Assembly: GCA_903837785.1 (NCBI GenBank)
Contig: CAILVY010000016.1
Span: 1 to 61,211, forward strand
Reading direction: 5' to 3'
Source: Candidatus Hydrogenedentota bacterium
GTDB taxonomy: Bacteria > Hydrogenedentota > Hydrogenedentia > Hydrogenedentales > CAILVY01
Length of the DNA: 61,211 nt
How positions within the stretch are numbered: the stretch's first letter is position 1; every line of letters begins with the position of its first letter. Shown here one piece after another: positions 9,162 to 17,180 of this stretch. Below the pieces are notes generated by a model, which was not told the origin of the DNA, did not search any database, and saw only the letters and a program-made list of their open reading frames with translations. A program made the position numbers and the translations under genes.

Positions 9162-9746
9162 TTACTCCGGCGCTTCCTCCGGGACGGCAGGCTCGTAGGC
9201 ATCTAGGAAGGCCACCGCATCTTCAGGGGTGGCACAGGCGTGATAGAGGCGGCGATATTCGAGGGGGATGAAGCGTTCGGCTTCGAGGGTCGTCAGGAAT
9301 TGGAAGAGGCCGTCATAAATCCCGCGGACGTTCAGGAAGATGACCGGCTTCTGATGGAAGAGCAATTGCCGCAGCGTCAGGATCTCAAGGGTCTCTTCCA
9401 GGGTGCCAAAGCCGCCCGGCAACGCGATGAAGGCGTCGGCGCGCCGCTCCATCACGCCTTTGCGCCGGCGGAGGTCGGCGGTGACAATGAGTTCGTCGCA
9501 GCCTTCATAGGCCAGCTCGAGGCCGCGAAGCCGGTCGGGAATCACCCCGACGACCCGGCCGCCCTGGGCATGGGCCGCGCGCGCCATGGATCCCATCAAG
9601 CCGTTGTTCCCGCCGCCATAGACCAGCGTGTAGCCGTGCTTGGCAAGGCCCGTGCCGAGGCGCCGTGCCGCTTCCGTGTAGATGCGGTCGACCGCGTTGC
9701 TGGACGCCGCGAACACGCAGACGTTCTTGATGCCGAATTCGTTCAC
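9162..9746 (-). CDS. LOG-family (TIGR00730) nucleoside monophosphate phosphoribohydrolase
   Basis: 194 residues, GTG start. It carries the two family hallmarks: the Rossmann-type GGGNNGLMGSMA near residue 45 and the PGGFGTLEE active-site motif near residue 108. Proteins of this family release free cytokinin-type bases by cutting the N-glycosidic bond of nucleoside 5'-monophosphates, with a likely nucleotide-salvage or ppGpp-binding role in bacteria. The start lies only 6 bases after the RlmD stop, with a GGAG inside the rlmD 3' end, so the two are probably co-translated. Confidence 0.9.
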   Translation of the reverse strand: MNEFGIKNVCVFAASSNAVDRIYTEAARRLGTGLAKHGYTLVYGGGNNGLMGSMARAAHAQGGRVVGVIPDRLRGLELAYEGCDELIVTADLRRRKGVMERRADAFIALPGGFGTLEETLEILTLRQLLFHQKPVIFLNVRGIYDGLFQFLTTLEAERFIPLEYRRLYHACATPEDAVAFLDAYEPAVPEEAPE

Positions 9747-9752
9747 TGCGAA

Positions 9753-10901
9753 TCACCGCTCCAATCGGCACACAGTCTCCATGTGCGGCGTGTTGGGAAA
9801 CAAATCAAGCACGGCGGTGCGCACCGGCTTCCAGCCGGCCGCCGCGAGCGTCTTAAGATCCCGCGCGAGCGTGGCCGGGTCACAGGAGACATAGACGATG
9901 GCCCTGGCTTGGCACGCGGACAGGGCGGGCATGATGGCTTTGGCGCCCTCGCGCGGCGGATCGAGCAAGATGAGGTCCCAGTCGTCCGAGGCGACCTGCT
10001 TGATCATGGCCTCTTCCGTGCCGGCCTCGTAGCGGCCCGTGCCGAGCCGTGCGGCCGCCTTCGCCGATTCGTGATGATGATCCAGGCCGAGCACCCGCAT
10101 CCGGCTGGCGAGGCCCAGCGACAGGTTGCCGCTGCCGCAATAGAGGTCGAGCAATGAGTCCCCCTGCCCGATCATCTCGTGGGTGATGCGCACCAGAAGC
10201 CGGTTCAGCAGCAGGCTGGCCTGGCTGAAGCCGCCATTGACTATCGGCACGCCGTCGAAAAAGAATTGCGCCCGAGCTGTCCTCTCCGCCGGCGTGTTGG
10301 CCTGCGGGAAGCGGTCCTTCAACGAACGCTTCGGGAAATTCGTCCAAACCAGGACGTCGTCCCCCTCCGGATTCACGGTTACAGTAACGGCCCCCTTGAT
10401 GCCCGCGTCGTGCAGCGTCGGGAGGACCGCATTCAGCCGGGGATGGCACAAGGGACATTGCTCGACGTTGACAATGTCATGCGAGCGCGCGGTGAAGAAG
10501 CCGAGCTTCCTGCCGTCGCCGTGGAACTCGGCGCGGGTGCGGTAACCCAATCGCAAGGCCGGGTCTTCGACCCATTCGACGTCCGCGCCGATGCCCGCGA
10601 TCCGTTCGAGGCAGTCGCGGACGATGCGTTGCTTCCACGCGGCCTGGCTCGGATAGGCGAAGTGGAGCCACGCACAGCCCCCGCATTTCCCGAACATGGG
10701 GCAGTCCGCCGCGATCCGATCGGGCGAGGGGGAAAGCACCTCGACCGCCTCGGCCCAGAGTGCGTTCTTGGCCGTGCGCGTCACGCGGACGCGCAGCGTG
10801 TCGCCGGGCAGCCCGCAGGCCACAAAGCAAACCATGCCCTCAACGCGCCCGATGCCGTCGCCGCCATTGGCGAGGGCCGTGATTTCAATTGTATGTTCCA
10901 C
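9753..10901 (-). CDS. rlmD: 23S rRNA (uracil-C5)-methyltransferase RlmD-like
   Basis: 382 residues if translation starts at GTG 10901. The frame stays open upstream to 11156, but that part overlaps the neighbouring gene and lacks family similarity, whereas from this GTG the protein begins directly with a TRAM-like strand (VEHTIEITALANGGDGIG). The iron-sulfur cysteines of the RlmD/TrmA family are visible (CPMFGKCGGCAW and a later CPLCHP). The SAM site is LDLYCGSGNLSLGL, DPPREGAK follows, and the nucleophile Cys is in YVSCDPATLARDL. It methylates a uridine of 23S rRNA (U1939 or a close site). It overlaps the 3' end of the upstream gene by 17 bases. Confidence 0.9.
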   Translation of the reverse strand: MEHTIEITALANGGDGIGRVEGMVCFVACGLPGDTLRVRVTRTAKNALWAEAVEVLSPSPDRIAADCPMFGKCGGCAWLHFAYPSQAAWKQRIVRDCLERIAGIGADVEWVEDPALRLGYRTRAEFHGDGRKLGFFTARSHDIVNVEQCPLCHPRLNAVLPTLHDAGIKGAVTVTVNPEGDDVLVWTNFPKRSLKDRFPQANTPAERTARAQFFFDGVPIVNGGFSQASLLLNRLLVRITHEMIGQGDSLLDLYCGSGNLSLGLASRMRVLGLDHHHESAKAAARLGTGRYEAGTEEAMIKQVASDDWDLILLDPPREGAKAIMPALSACQARAIVYVSCDPATLARDLKTLAAAGWKPVRTAVLDLFPNTPHMETVCRLER

Positions 10902-11631
10902 TCGGATGATCCAATCTCGATTCTTCGCGAGCCGCGCGTTCCTCGGCCAGACGTTCTGTCTGCCAGTTGCGCATGGCCCGCACTTCTGATAGAAACGCTC
11001 CAGACACCCTGGAAGCTTCCGCAAGCCCGCCGGTGAACGGGATGAGGTACGTTTCGGGGAATTTCCAGGCCTCCCCGGGTTCGAGCGTGCGCGGTCCGGA
11101 AGCAACGGCCGCCCACCCGTTCCGTCCCGGCCCCGCCGCTTCGATCGACCCCTCATGAACGCCGAAGAGCAGGCCCTGCCCGCCGGCGGTCAAGACAACG
11201 CCAGACCCATGGGGGGTTGCGGTCCCCGGCCGAACGCTCAGGAGCTCCGTGCGCACGCGGCCGACGGTGGCTGGCTCCGGTCCCCGGTTCATCAGGGCGC
11301 AGGCACGATGCAGGCCGGGTGCCTCATGGAAGGCATACGTCGTCGTCAGGAAGACCCAGTCCTCTCCTTCGTAAAGCGCGTTAAGCGCCACGCCGAACGG
11401 CATGGCGTCTTCGCTCCACTCGACATAGCCGAGGGCCATGTGATCCAAAACCCGTTCCCCAGTTTCAATCTGAAACTCCGGGCTGCGTTCCTGCAGCCAG
11501 TCCAGCGTTCCGGCGCGTTGCGCCAGCCCCATCGTGCAGCCGATGAACGCCGACCACGAGCGCTCGAACCAGGCGTTGCCGATGGCGGCAACGGCCGGTC
11601 CAATCTCCGTGTACGCGCGGGATGTTTTCAT
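10885..11631 (-). CDS. Hypothetical protein upstream of RlmD
   Basis: 248 residues from the ATG at 11631 (MKTSRAYTEIG). The frame extends further upstream, but that part is unlike protein and lacks a good start. The N-terminal ~70 residues are helical and Trp-rich. The centre is beta-rich and may be a carbohydrate-binding or mutarotase-like sandwich (FLTTTYAFHEAPGL, GEAWKFPETYLIPF). No signal peptide is seen. I do not recognise the family. The stop overlaps the rlmD start, so the two are probably translationally coupled, though the functional link is unclear. Confidence 0.65.
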   Translation of the reverse strand: MKTSRAYTEIGPAVAAIGNAWFERSWSAFIGCTMGLAQRAGTLDWLQERSPEFQIETGERVLDHMALGYVEWSEDAMPFGVALNALYEGEDWVFLTTTYAFHEAPGLHRACALMNRGPEPATVGRVRTELLSVRPGTATPHGSGVVLTAGGQGLLFGVHEGSIEAAGPGRNGWAAVASGPRTLEPGEAWKFPETYLIPFTGGLAEASRVSGAFLSEVRAMRNWQTERLAEERAAREESRLDHPSGTYN

Positions 11632-11792
11632 GGGGTGGTTTCTCTTCGCCTGGAGAATCGCGATTGTACTGTACCCACGGGGGCAAAGGCCAGACCTGAA
11701 TTGTTGCGATGAGACGAGGAACCCCCCCCAGGCCTGCCGGCCCATTCCGCCGCCACCGCGCTCAACCCCTTGGTTCCCGGGTCCGAACGCGG

Positions 11793-13247
11793 CTATTCCG
11801 GCACGGCCCCGGCATCGACAGCGACGGCCTCCAGCGCCCGAGGCGAGCGCCCCCGCACGGTTTGAAGCAGGGTTTCGACGATGGATTCCAGCGTTTGTGC
11901 CTCGGAATAGAGTTCCTGGCCCACGGCCGCCGCCTCTTCGGAACTGGCCGCGTTCGCCTGCGTTACGTGCTCCAACTGCATCACCGCGGAATTGATGTCG
12001 TCGATGCCCCGGGTTTGTTCATTCCCCGACACCGCCACCTCCGCAACAATCCGCGACACGTTCATCGCGTCGTCCGCGATCTGTCCCAGCATCTGTTCCA
12101 CGTTCTTGAACGCGTTGACGCCGGCCTGGGTGTTGGTGCGCGCTTCCTCGATCAGGGCGGCGGTGCTGCGCGCCGCGGATGCGCTGCGCTGAGCAAGATT
12201 GCGCACCTCTTCGGCGACGACCGCAAAGCCTTTCCCCGCGTCGCCGGCGCGGGCCGCCTCGACCGCCGCGTTCAGGGCAAGGAGATTCGTTTGTGAAGCT
12301 ATCGCGTCAATCGTCCGGATGATGTCGGCCATCTTGGCGGACGATTCCTGCAGGCGGCTCATCGCTTCAAGGAGTTTACGTGTGGTTTCCCGGCCGGTTT
12401 CCGCCGTCTGGCCCGCCGAGGCCGCCATCACATTGGCCTGCTGCGTATTGTCCACGCTCTGGTGCGTCGTGACGGAAAGCTGGGTTAGTGCGGCGGACGT
12501 CTCTTCGATGGCCGCGGCGGATGCGGTCGTGCCCTCCGCGATGGATTGGCTGGACCGCGCCACGAGCACCGCGGAGTCGTGGACCTTGCACCCCGTTTCG
12601 GAAAGGCATTCTGCGGCCAGTTCAAGACTGCGCGAGATGCGCCGAATCACCAGAATCGCCACGAGCATGAGTATTCCGCCCAGCACGATGCCGCCCGCTT
12701 GCGACGCGAGGAGAAAGCGCACTTTCTGTTCGGATTGCTGCTGCATGCTGGCCACCGCCTGGTTCAGCTTCTCCAGCAGGCCCGGCACCGATTGAATCAC
12801 CCAGGCAAGATCCGCCTCCGAGCTCGTTTCATGCGCGAGCACCGACGCGATACGCGGCGCAAACTCCTTCCACACGGCGGCAGCCTCCTGCAACTGGCCC
12901 CGCGCGGGCTCCTTTGCCCCCGGACAGGGACGCTCCTGCCTTGCTTGCGGATCCAGCGTCATCGGCGCGGGACCGGAGTCCATCAGCGCCGCCTGCGTCC
13001 GTTCAAAGATGGTTATGCCGTTCTTGACCTGTTGTGCCGCAGGTTCCGGCTGATCCTTCGCGGCGAAATGATAGAACAACAAATCCTTGGCGATCTTCTG
13101 GCTCAGCATCCGCTGCCGCCCCGCGAGGTTGATCATCATCCCGTCATCCTGCTGAAGCAACGCGACCCACCAGGTCACGAGGAACATCCCCACGGTGATG
13201 AGCGACAGGGCGATCACCGGAAGCATCAGTTTTGTCCGCATCGTCAT
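11793..13247 (-). CDS. Methyl-accepting chemotaxis protein with PilJ-type sensor domain
   Basis: 484 residues from ATG 13247, which has GGAGG upstream. One membrane segment at ~8-27 and one near ~200-220 enclose a PilJ-type (type IV pilus MCP) helical sensor with [15 protein letters not shown]. After the second membrane segment a helical linker leads into the MA signalling domain, whose hairpin tip is clear ([20 protein letters not shown], then [11 protein letters not shown]). A canonical HAMP domain is not obvious. No che genes are in the window, so it is an orphan receptor. It faces the sigma-54 activator gene across a 219-base divergent region, which may make it part of the same response. 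Confidence 0.9.
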   Translation of the reverse strand: MTMRTKLMLPVIALSLITVGMFLVTWWVALLQQDDGMMINLAGRQRMLSQKIAKDLLFYHFAAKDQPEPAAQQVKNGITIFERTQAALMDSGPAPMTLDPQARQERPCPGAKEPARGQLQEAAAVWKEFAPRIASVLAHETSSEADLAWVIQSVPGLLEKLNQAVASMQQQSEQKVRFLLASQAGGIVLGGILMLVAILVIRRISRSLELAAECLSETGCKVHDSAVLVARSSQSIAEGTTASAAAIEETSAALTQLSVTTHQSVDNTQQANVMAASAGQTAETGRETTRKLLEAMSRLQESSAKMADIIRTIDAIASQTNLLALNAAVEAARAGDAGKGFAVVAEEVRNLAQRSASAARSTAALIEEARTNTQAGVNAFKNVEQMLGQIADDAMNVSRIVAEVAVSGNEQTRGIDDINSAVMQLEHVTQANAASSEEAAAVGQELYSEAQTLESIVETLLQTVRGRSPRALEAVAVDAGAVPE

Positions 13248-13466
13248 TCCCCAGCCCTCCTTGCCTAAACCTCGTCCTCCGCGCACAACGCACATTCCAC
13301 TATTCCGATTGGTAAACCCTGCACGCCAAGCGCTTATTCTTCCCGCACAAGGAGAACCATTATCGCGGGACGGGGGCACCCGCACGCGAAACGGGCGTCA
13401 AGGATGTTCGGACTTGCCTGCGATTTACGGCGTGGCTGTGTTAATCTGTGGAGGGAGAGGTTGCGT

Positions 13467-14822
13467 ATGAGCAGCACGAGGAACGACACGGCCTTGAACG
13501 TCTTGATCGTGGATGACGAGATCAACATCCGCAAGACGCTCTCCGTTTGCCTGGAAACGGACGGGCACCGCGTGATTGCCGTCAGCAACTTTCAGGACGC
13601 GCTCTCGGAAACGTCCCGCCGCTCCTTTGATGTTGCGTTTGTGGACCTGCGCTTGGGCACCGCGAGCGGAATGGACCTGATTCCCGCACTGCTGTCCTCG
13701 GCGCCGTGGCTCAAGATCATCGTGATTACGGCCTATGCGTCCATCGACACGGCGGTCGAGGCTATTCGGCGCGGCGCCACCGATTACATTCCGAAGCCCT
13801 TTACGCCGGGTCAGGTGCGGGTGGCGGTGGAGAAGGCGTCGCAGGTTCGCCTGCTGGAACAGCGGCTGAGCGCTCTGCAGGAGGACCTTGGACGGGCAAA
13901 CCCCGAAGTGGACCTTAGCACCCGGGCCGCGGCGATGCAGCGGGTGCTCGACATGGCGCGGCAAGTGGCCGAAGCCGAGGCGACGGTGCTGATCCGCGGG
14001 GAGAGCGGCACGGGGAAGGGAATTCTGGCCCGTGCGATTCATCACTGGAGCAAACGGGCGCAGAAACCGCTGGGGGTCGTGTCTTGCCCGTCGTTGCCCG
14101 CGGAGTTGCTGGCGAGCGAGTTGTTCGGTCACGCCCAAGGGGCGTTCACCGGCGCGGTGAGGGACAACCCCGGGCGCATCGCCGCGTGCGCGGGCGGAAC
14201 CCTGCTACTGGACGAGATCGGCGACCTGCCGCTTTCGTTGCAGCCGCAGTTGTTGCGCTTTATCCAGGACCGGGAGTATGAGCGGGTCGGCGATGCCCGG
14301 ACGTGCACCGCGGATGTGCGGATACTGGCGGCAACAAACGTCGACCTCGACCAGGCCGTGAAGGAGGGCACGTTTCGGGAGGACCTGTTCTACCGGCTGA
14401 ACGTCGTCCAACTCGAGATGCCGCCGCTGCGCGAACGGCAGGACGACATATTACCGCTGGCCGAGCACCTGCTGGCCTTCTTCGGAAAAACGCATCATCA
14501 CTCTTTCCTTGGCTTTACGGCGGAGGCCCAGGAAGCGTTGCGCCAATACGGATGGCCGGGCAATCTGCGGGAACTCCGAAATGCCGTTGAACGGGCGTCG
14601 ATCCTTGTTCCGGGCGGCCGGATCGGCTTGGAGCATCTGCCTGAGAGCATTGCCCAATCCGGGACGGGCACCCGTCCGAGCGACGGCCTGAGCCTTCAGG
14701 CGGTCGAGGAGCAGCATATCCGGCGCGTGCTGGCGACGGCCAGGACCCTGCAGGAGGCCGCGGATATTCTCGGCATCGATCAAGCCACGTTGTGGCGCAA
14801 GCGGAAACAGTACGGCATCTAG
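13467..14822 (+). CDS. Sigma-54-dependent response regulator, AlgB/NtrC type
   Basis: 451 residues from ATG 13467 (GGGAGAGG upstream). Receiver domain ~10-125 with acidic VDDE, phospho-acceptor Asp at about 60 (FVDLRLG) and KPF. AAA+ domain ~145-380 with Walker A GESGTGKG, the sigma-54 contact loop GAFTGA, Walker B TLLLDEIG and the Arg-finger region. A Fis-type helix-turn-helix ends the protein (GIDQATLWRKRKQYGI). Overall it is closest in feel to AlgB. The gene lies just before a KinB-like kinase and the kdp operon, and a -24/-12 promoter sits between this gene and the kinase. It is the likely activator of that promoter and stands where KdpE would be expected. Confidence 0.92.
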   Translation: MSSTRNDTALNVLIVDDEINIRKTLSVCLETDGHRVIAVSNFQDALSETSRRSFDVAFVDLRLGTASGMDLIPALLSSAPWLKIIVITAYASIDTAVEAIRRGATDYIPKPFTPGQVRVAVEKASQVRLLEQRLSALQEDLGRANPEVDLSTRAAAMQRVLDMARQVAEAEATVLIRGESGTGKGILARAIHHWSKRAQKPLGVVSCPSLPAELLASELFGHAQGAFTGAVRDNPGRIAACAGGTLLLDEIGDLPLSLQPQLLRFIQDREYERVGDARTCTADVRILAATNVDLDQAVKEGTFREDLFYRLNVVQLEMPPLRERQDDILPLAEHLLAFFGKTHHHSFLGFTAEAQEALRQYGWPGNLRELRNAVERASILVPGGRIGLEHLPESIAQSGTGTRPSDGLSLQAVEEQHIRRVLATARTLQEAADILGIDQATLWRKRKQYGI

Positions 14823-14964
14823 CCTGGGCACCGCTTGTCGTCCGGTCCCCGGTGCGCGTTGCAGAATGCAAGGATCTGCGGGGGCCGGTCTTTAAGTCTG
14901 CAAGCCCCGTTGCGGATGTCACCCCCTGAACCCTTGAATTCCTGCGCATTTCAGCGCGGCGCAT

Positions 14965-14979
14965 TGGCACTCCGCTTGC
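14965..14979 (+). promoter_or_regulatory. Sigma-54 (-24/-12) promoter of the kinase-kdp operon
   Basis: TGGCAC-N5-TTGC, with the invariant GG (14966-14967) and GC (14978-14979) exactly ten bases apart. It lies 33 bases before the kinase ATG at 15012 and 143 bases after the stop of the sigma-54 activator. I saw no comparable site in the gap before kdpF (16937-17084), so this promoter probably drives kinase, microprotein, kdpFABC and the KdpD-EIIA gene together. Confidence 0.75.
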
Positions 14980-15011
14980 TCACGCCAGGCAGAAAACAAG
15001 GAGGCTTCGGG

Positions 15012-16856
15012 ATGTTCGGATTACGGCCAAAACTGGCGCTGGGATTTGGGGGCCTGTTGCTGATCGTCTTGACGATGGGCATCCAGGGCATTCTGCGGGT
15101 GAACGAATTGGGCCAATCGATTGACGTCATTCTGCGGGAGAACTACCGGAGCGTAATCGCCTGCCAGGAGATGAAAGAGAGCCTGGAACGCGTGGATAGC
15201 GCCACTTTGTTTGTGCTTCTCGGCTATGAGTCCGAAGGCCGGGGGCAAATCGAAGAGCATCTGGCCCGGTTTGACAAGGCCATGCAAACGGAGGGAGGCA
15301 ACATCACGTTGCCGGACGAGGGAACGGCCTTTGCCAGCCTGAAAAAAACATATGCGGAATTCCGGGAAGTCCTCGTCCAGGTGATTGATGCGGCACAAGG
15401 CATCGAGGCCCGCCGCAGCAAGTACTTCGCGGAACTCCTGCCGCGTTTCCAGTCCATCAAGCAGTCCGCGGACCACATCCTCCAAATGAACCAGCAGAAC
15501 ATGTCCGACGCGAACATGACGGCGCGCGCCAAGGCCGCCCAGGCCAGCCAGCGCATGTACCTGCTCCTCATATGCGGGTCCGGCCTCGCCATGTTATTCA
15601 TGTTCTTCATCAGGACGTGGATCTTGCGGCCCATTGCGGGATTGATCCGTTCCGCGGAGGAGATCCGGAAGGGAAACCTGGACCTCGTGGTCAGCAGTGC
15701 CTCGAAGGACGAACTGGGGCAGTTGTCCAGAACCTTTGACGCCATGACGGCGAGTCTTCGGGAATCGCGGCGCATGAGCCGCGCAGGCATGATTCGGCTT
15801 CAGCGAACCATGCAGCAGGCGTTCAACACACTGCCGGACGCGCTGGCCGTGGTTGACCTGAACGGACGGCTGGAACTGGTGACGGACAGCGCGCGAATGA
15901 CGCTGGGCATTAAGGCTAACAGCTCGCTCCGGGAGCTCCCCTTTCCTCGGGCAACCATGTTCTGTGACGAAGCCATGATTAGCGGGCACGTGGTCGAGAG
16001 CCCGGATTCCAATACATGGATTCAGCACTTCGCGAACGGCAAAGAGTACTTCTTCCGGCCCAAGGCCATTCCCATTCTGGACGATGACAAGGCGACGGTT
16101 GGCGCGATCCTGCTTTTCGAGGATGTCACGCATCTCAAGCAGAAGGATGAAGTCAAGAGCGGACTCGTATCGACGGTCTCTCATCAATTGAAGACGCCGC
16201 TCACTTCAATTCGCATGGCCCTGTATCTGCTGCTCGATGACAAGCTGGGTCCGCTGAGCGCCAAGCAGGAGGAACTGCTGATTGCCGCGCGCGACGACAG
16301 CGACCGATTGCATGCCATTGTGGAAGACCTCCTGGACATCGCCCGGATTCAATCGGGCCGCGCACGGATGGAATTGCGCGAGGTGGACGCCGCCGTGCTG
16401 GCCATGGACGCAGTAGAACCCTTCAAGACGCCCGCCCAGGATCGCGGGATCAGCCTGACGACCGCCCTTCCGGCCGGACTGCCCGGCGTGCAGGCGGACA
16501 CGACGCGCGTGACCCATGTCTTTGGCAACCTGCTTTCGAACGCCCTCAAGTACACGTCGCCGGGGGGCAATGTCACGATAACGGCGCGTGCGGACGACGA
16601 CGTGGTCTGGTATTCCGTGTCCGACACGGGCAGGGGCATTGCCCCGGAGCATCTCGGCCGCGTATTCGATCAGTTCTTTCGTGTCCCGGATCAAGGGGAG
16701 AAGACCGGCGCCGGCCTTGGCCTGGCCATAGCAAAGGAAATTGTGGATGCGCACGGCGGCGAGATCCGCGCGGAGAGTGAAGTGGGGAAGGGAAGCGTCT
16801 TCAGTTTTTCGCTCAAACGGGCCGACCGCGTGGCCGTCCCGGAGGCGTTGTCATGA
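15012..16856 (+). CDS. KinB-like membrane sensor histidine kinase
   Basis: 614 residues from ATG 15012, preceded by AAGGAGG. Domains in order: membrane segment ~7-27; an extracytoplasmic helical sensor ~30-185; a second membrane segment ~187-207; HAMP (ILRPIAGLIRSAEEIRKGN); a PAS domain ~275-375; HisKA with phospho-acceptor His at about 391 (VSHQLKTPLTS); and HATPase with N box GNLLSNALKY, G1 DTGRGI and G2 GAGLGLAI. This matches the layout of KinB, the partner of AlgB. It is co-directional with the AlgB-like regulator and its stop overlaps the next small ORF (ATGA). The inferred job is sensing a potassium- or turgor-related cue and controlling the regulator's phosphorylation. Confidence 0.9.
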   Translation: MFGLRPKLALGFGGLLLIVLTMGIQGILRVNELGQSIDVILRENYRSVIACQEMKESLERVDSATLFVLLGYESEGRGQIEEHLARFDKAMQTEGGNITLPDEGTAFASLKKTYAEFREVLVQVIDAAQGIEARRSKYFAELLPRFQSIKQSADHILQMNQQNMSDANMTARAKAAQASQRMYLLLICGSGLAMLFMFFIRTWILRPIAGLIRSAEEIRKGNLDLVVSSASKDELGQLSRTFDAMTASLRESRRMSRAGMIRLQRTMQQAFNTLPDALAVVDLNGRLELVTDSARMTLGIKANSSLRELPFPRATMFCDEAMISGHVVESPDSNTWIQHFANGKEYFFRPKAIPILDDDKATVGAILLFEDVTHLKQKDEVKSGLVSTVSHQLKTPLTSIRMALYLLLDDKLGPLSAKQEELLIAARDDSDRLHAIVEDLLDIARIQSGRARMELREVDAAVLAMDAVEPFKTPAQDRGISLTTALPAGLPGVQADTTRVTHVFGNLLSNALKYTSPGGNVTITARADDDVVWYSVSDTGRGIAPEHLGRVFDQFFRVPDQGEKTGAGLGLAIAKEIVDAHGGEIRAESEVGKGSVFSFSLKRADRVAVPEALS

Positions 16857-16936
16857 TGGACCTCTTGTATCTCCTGCTGATTGCAGGCTTCTTCGGCGCA
16901 TGCATCCTGTATGCACGCGCTTGTGAGTGGCTCTAG
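16853..16936 (+). CDS. 27-residue membrane microprotein upstream of kdpF
   Basis: MMDLLYLLLIAGFF followed by GACILYARACEWL: a single hydrophobic helix with an acidic N-terminus and a short polar end. The ATG overlaps the kinase stop by 4 bases, a normal coupling arrangement. I recall similar ~25-30-residue ORFs (LYLLLI...CERL pattern) just before kdpF in other bacteria, usually unannotated; this is memory, not a search. It could be a second small subunit or stabiliser of KdpFABC, or a link to the kinase. The 148 bases between it and kdpF hold no convincing gene or promoter. Confidence 0.55.
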   Translation: MMDLLYLLLIAGFFGACILYARACEWL

Positions 16937-17084
16937 CCATGCTGAACGCGACCGCCTGTCCGCGCCTGGCCGTCATGACGGGCTTTGCGCGGCGCTCAGG
17001 GGCGCACGCGTCTCAGTACACGCTGAACCGGGAATGCGCACGCCGCTCCGCAATACCCCGCGAACCCGAACGAAAGGTCTTCCC

Positions 17085-17165
17085 GTGGACACGCTGCTAG
17101 GCATTGCCGGGCTCGGATTGCTGTTGTACTTGTTTGTTTCCGTCCTGCGGCCGGAATGGTTCTAG
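17085..17165 (+). CDS. kdpF: KdpF, small subunit of the potassium-transporting ATPase
   Basis: 26 residues, GTG start, sequence VDTLLGIAGLGLLLY then LFVSVLRPEWF. One membrane helix ends in the LRPE(W/K)F signature of KdpF. It stabilises the KdpABC complex by packing next to KdpA. It ends 15 bases before kdpA and is too short for normal gene calling. Confidence 0.88.
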   Translation: MDTLLGIAGLGLLLYLFVSVLRPEWF

Positions 17166-17180
17166 AAGGAGCCTGCGGAC

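Noticed and set aside
16937-17084. Second sigma-54 promoter directly before kdpF (TGGCC...TTTGC)
   Set aside because: The distance between the GG and GC elements is 16 instead of 10 bases.
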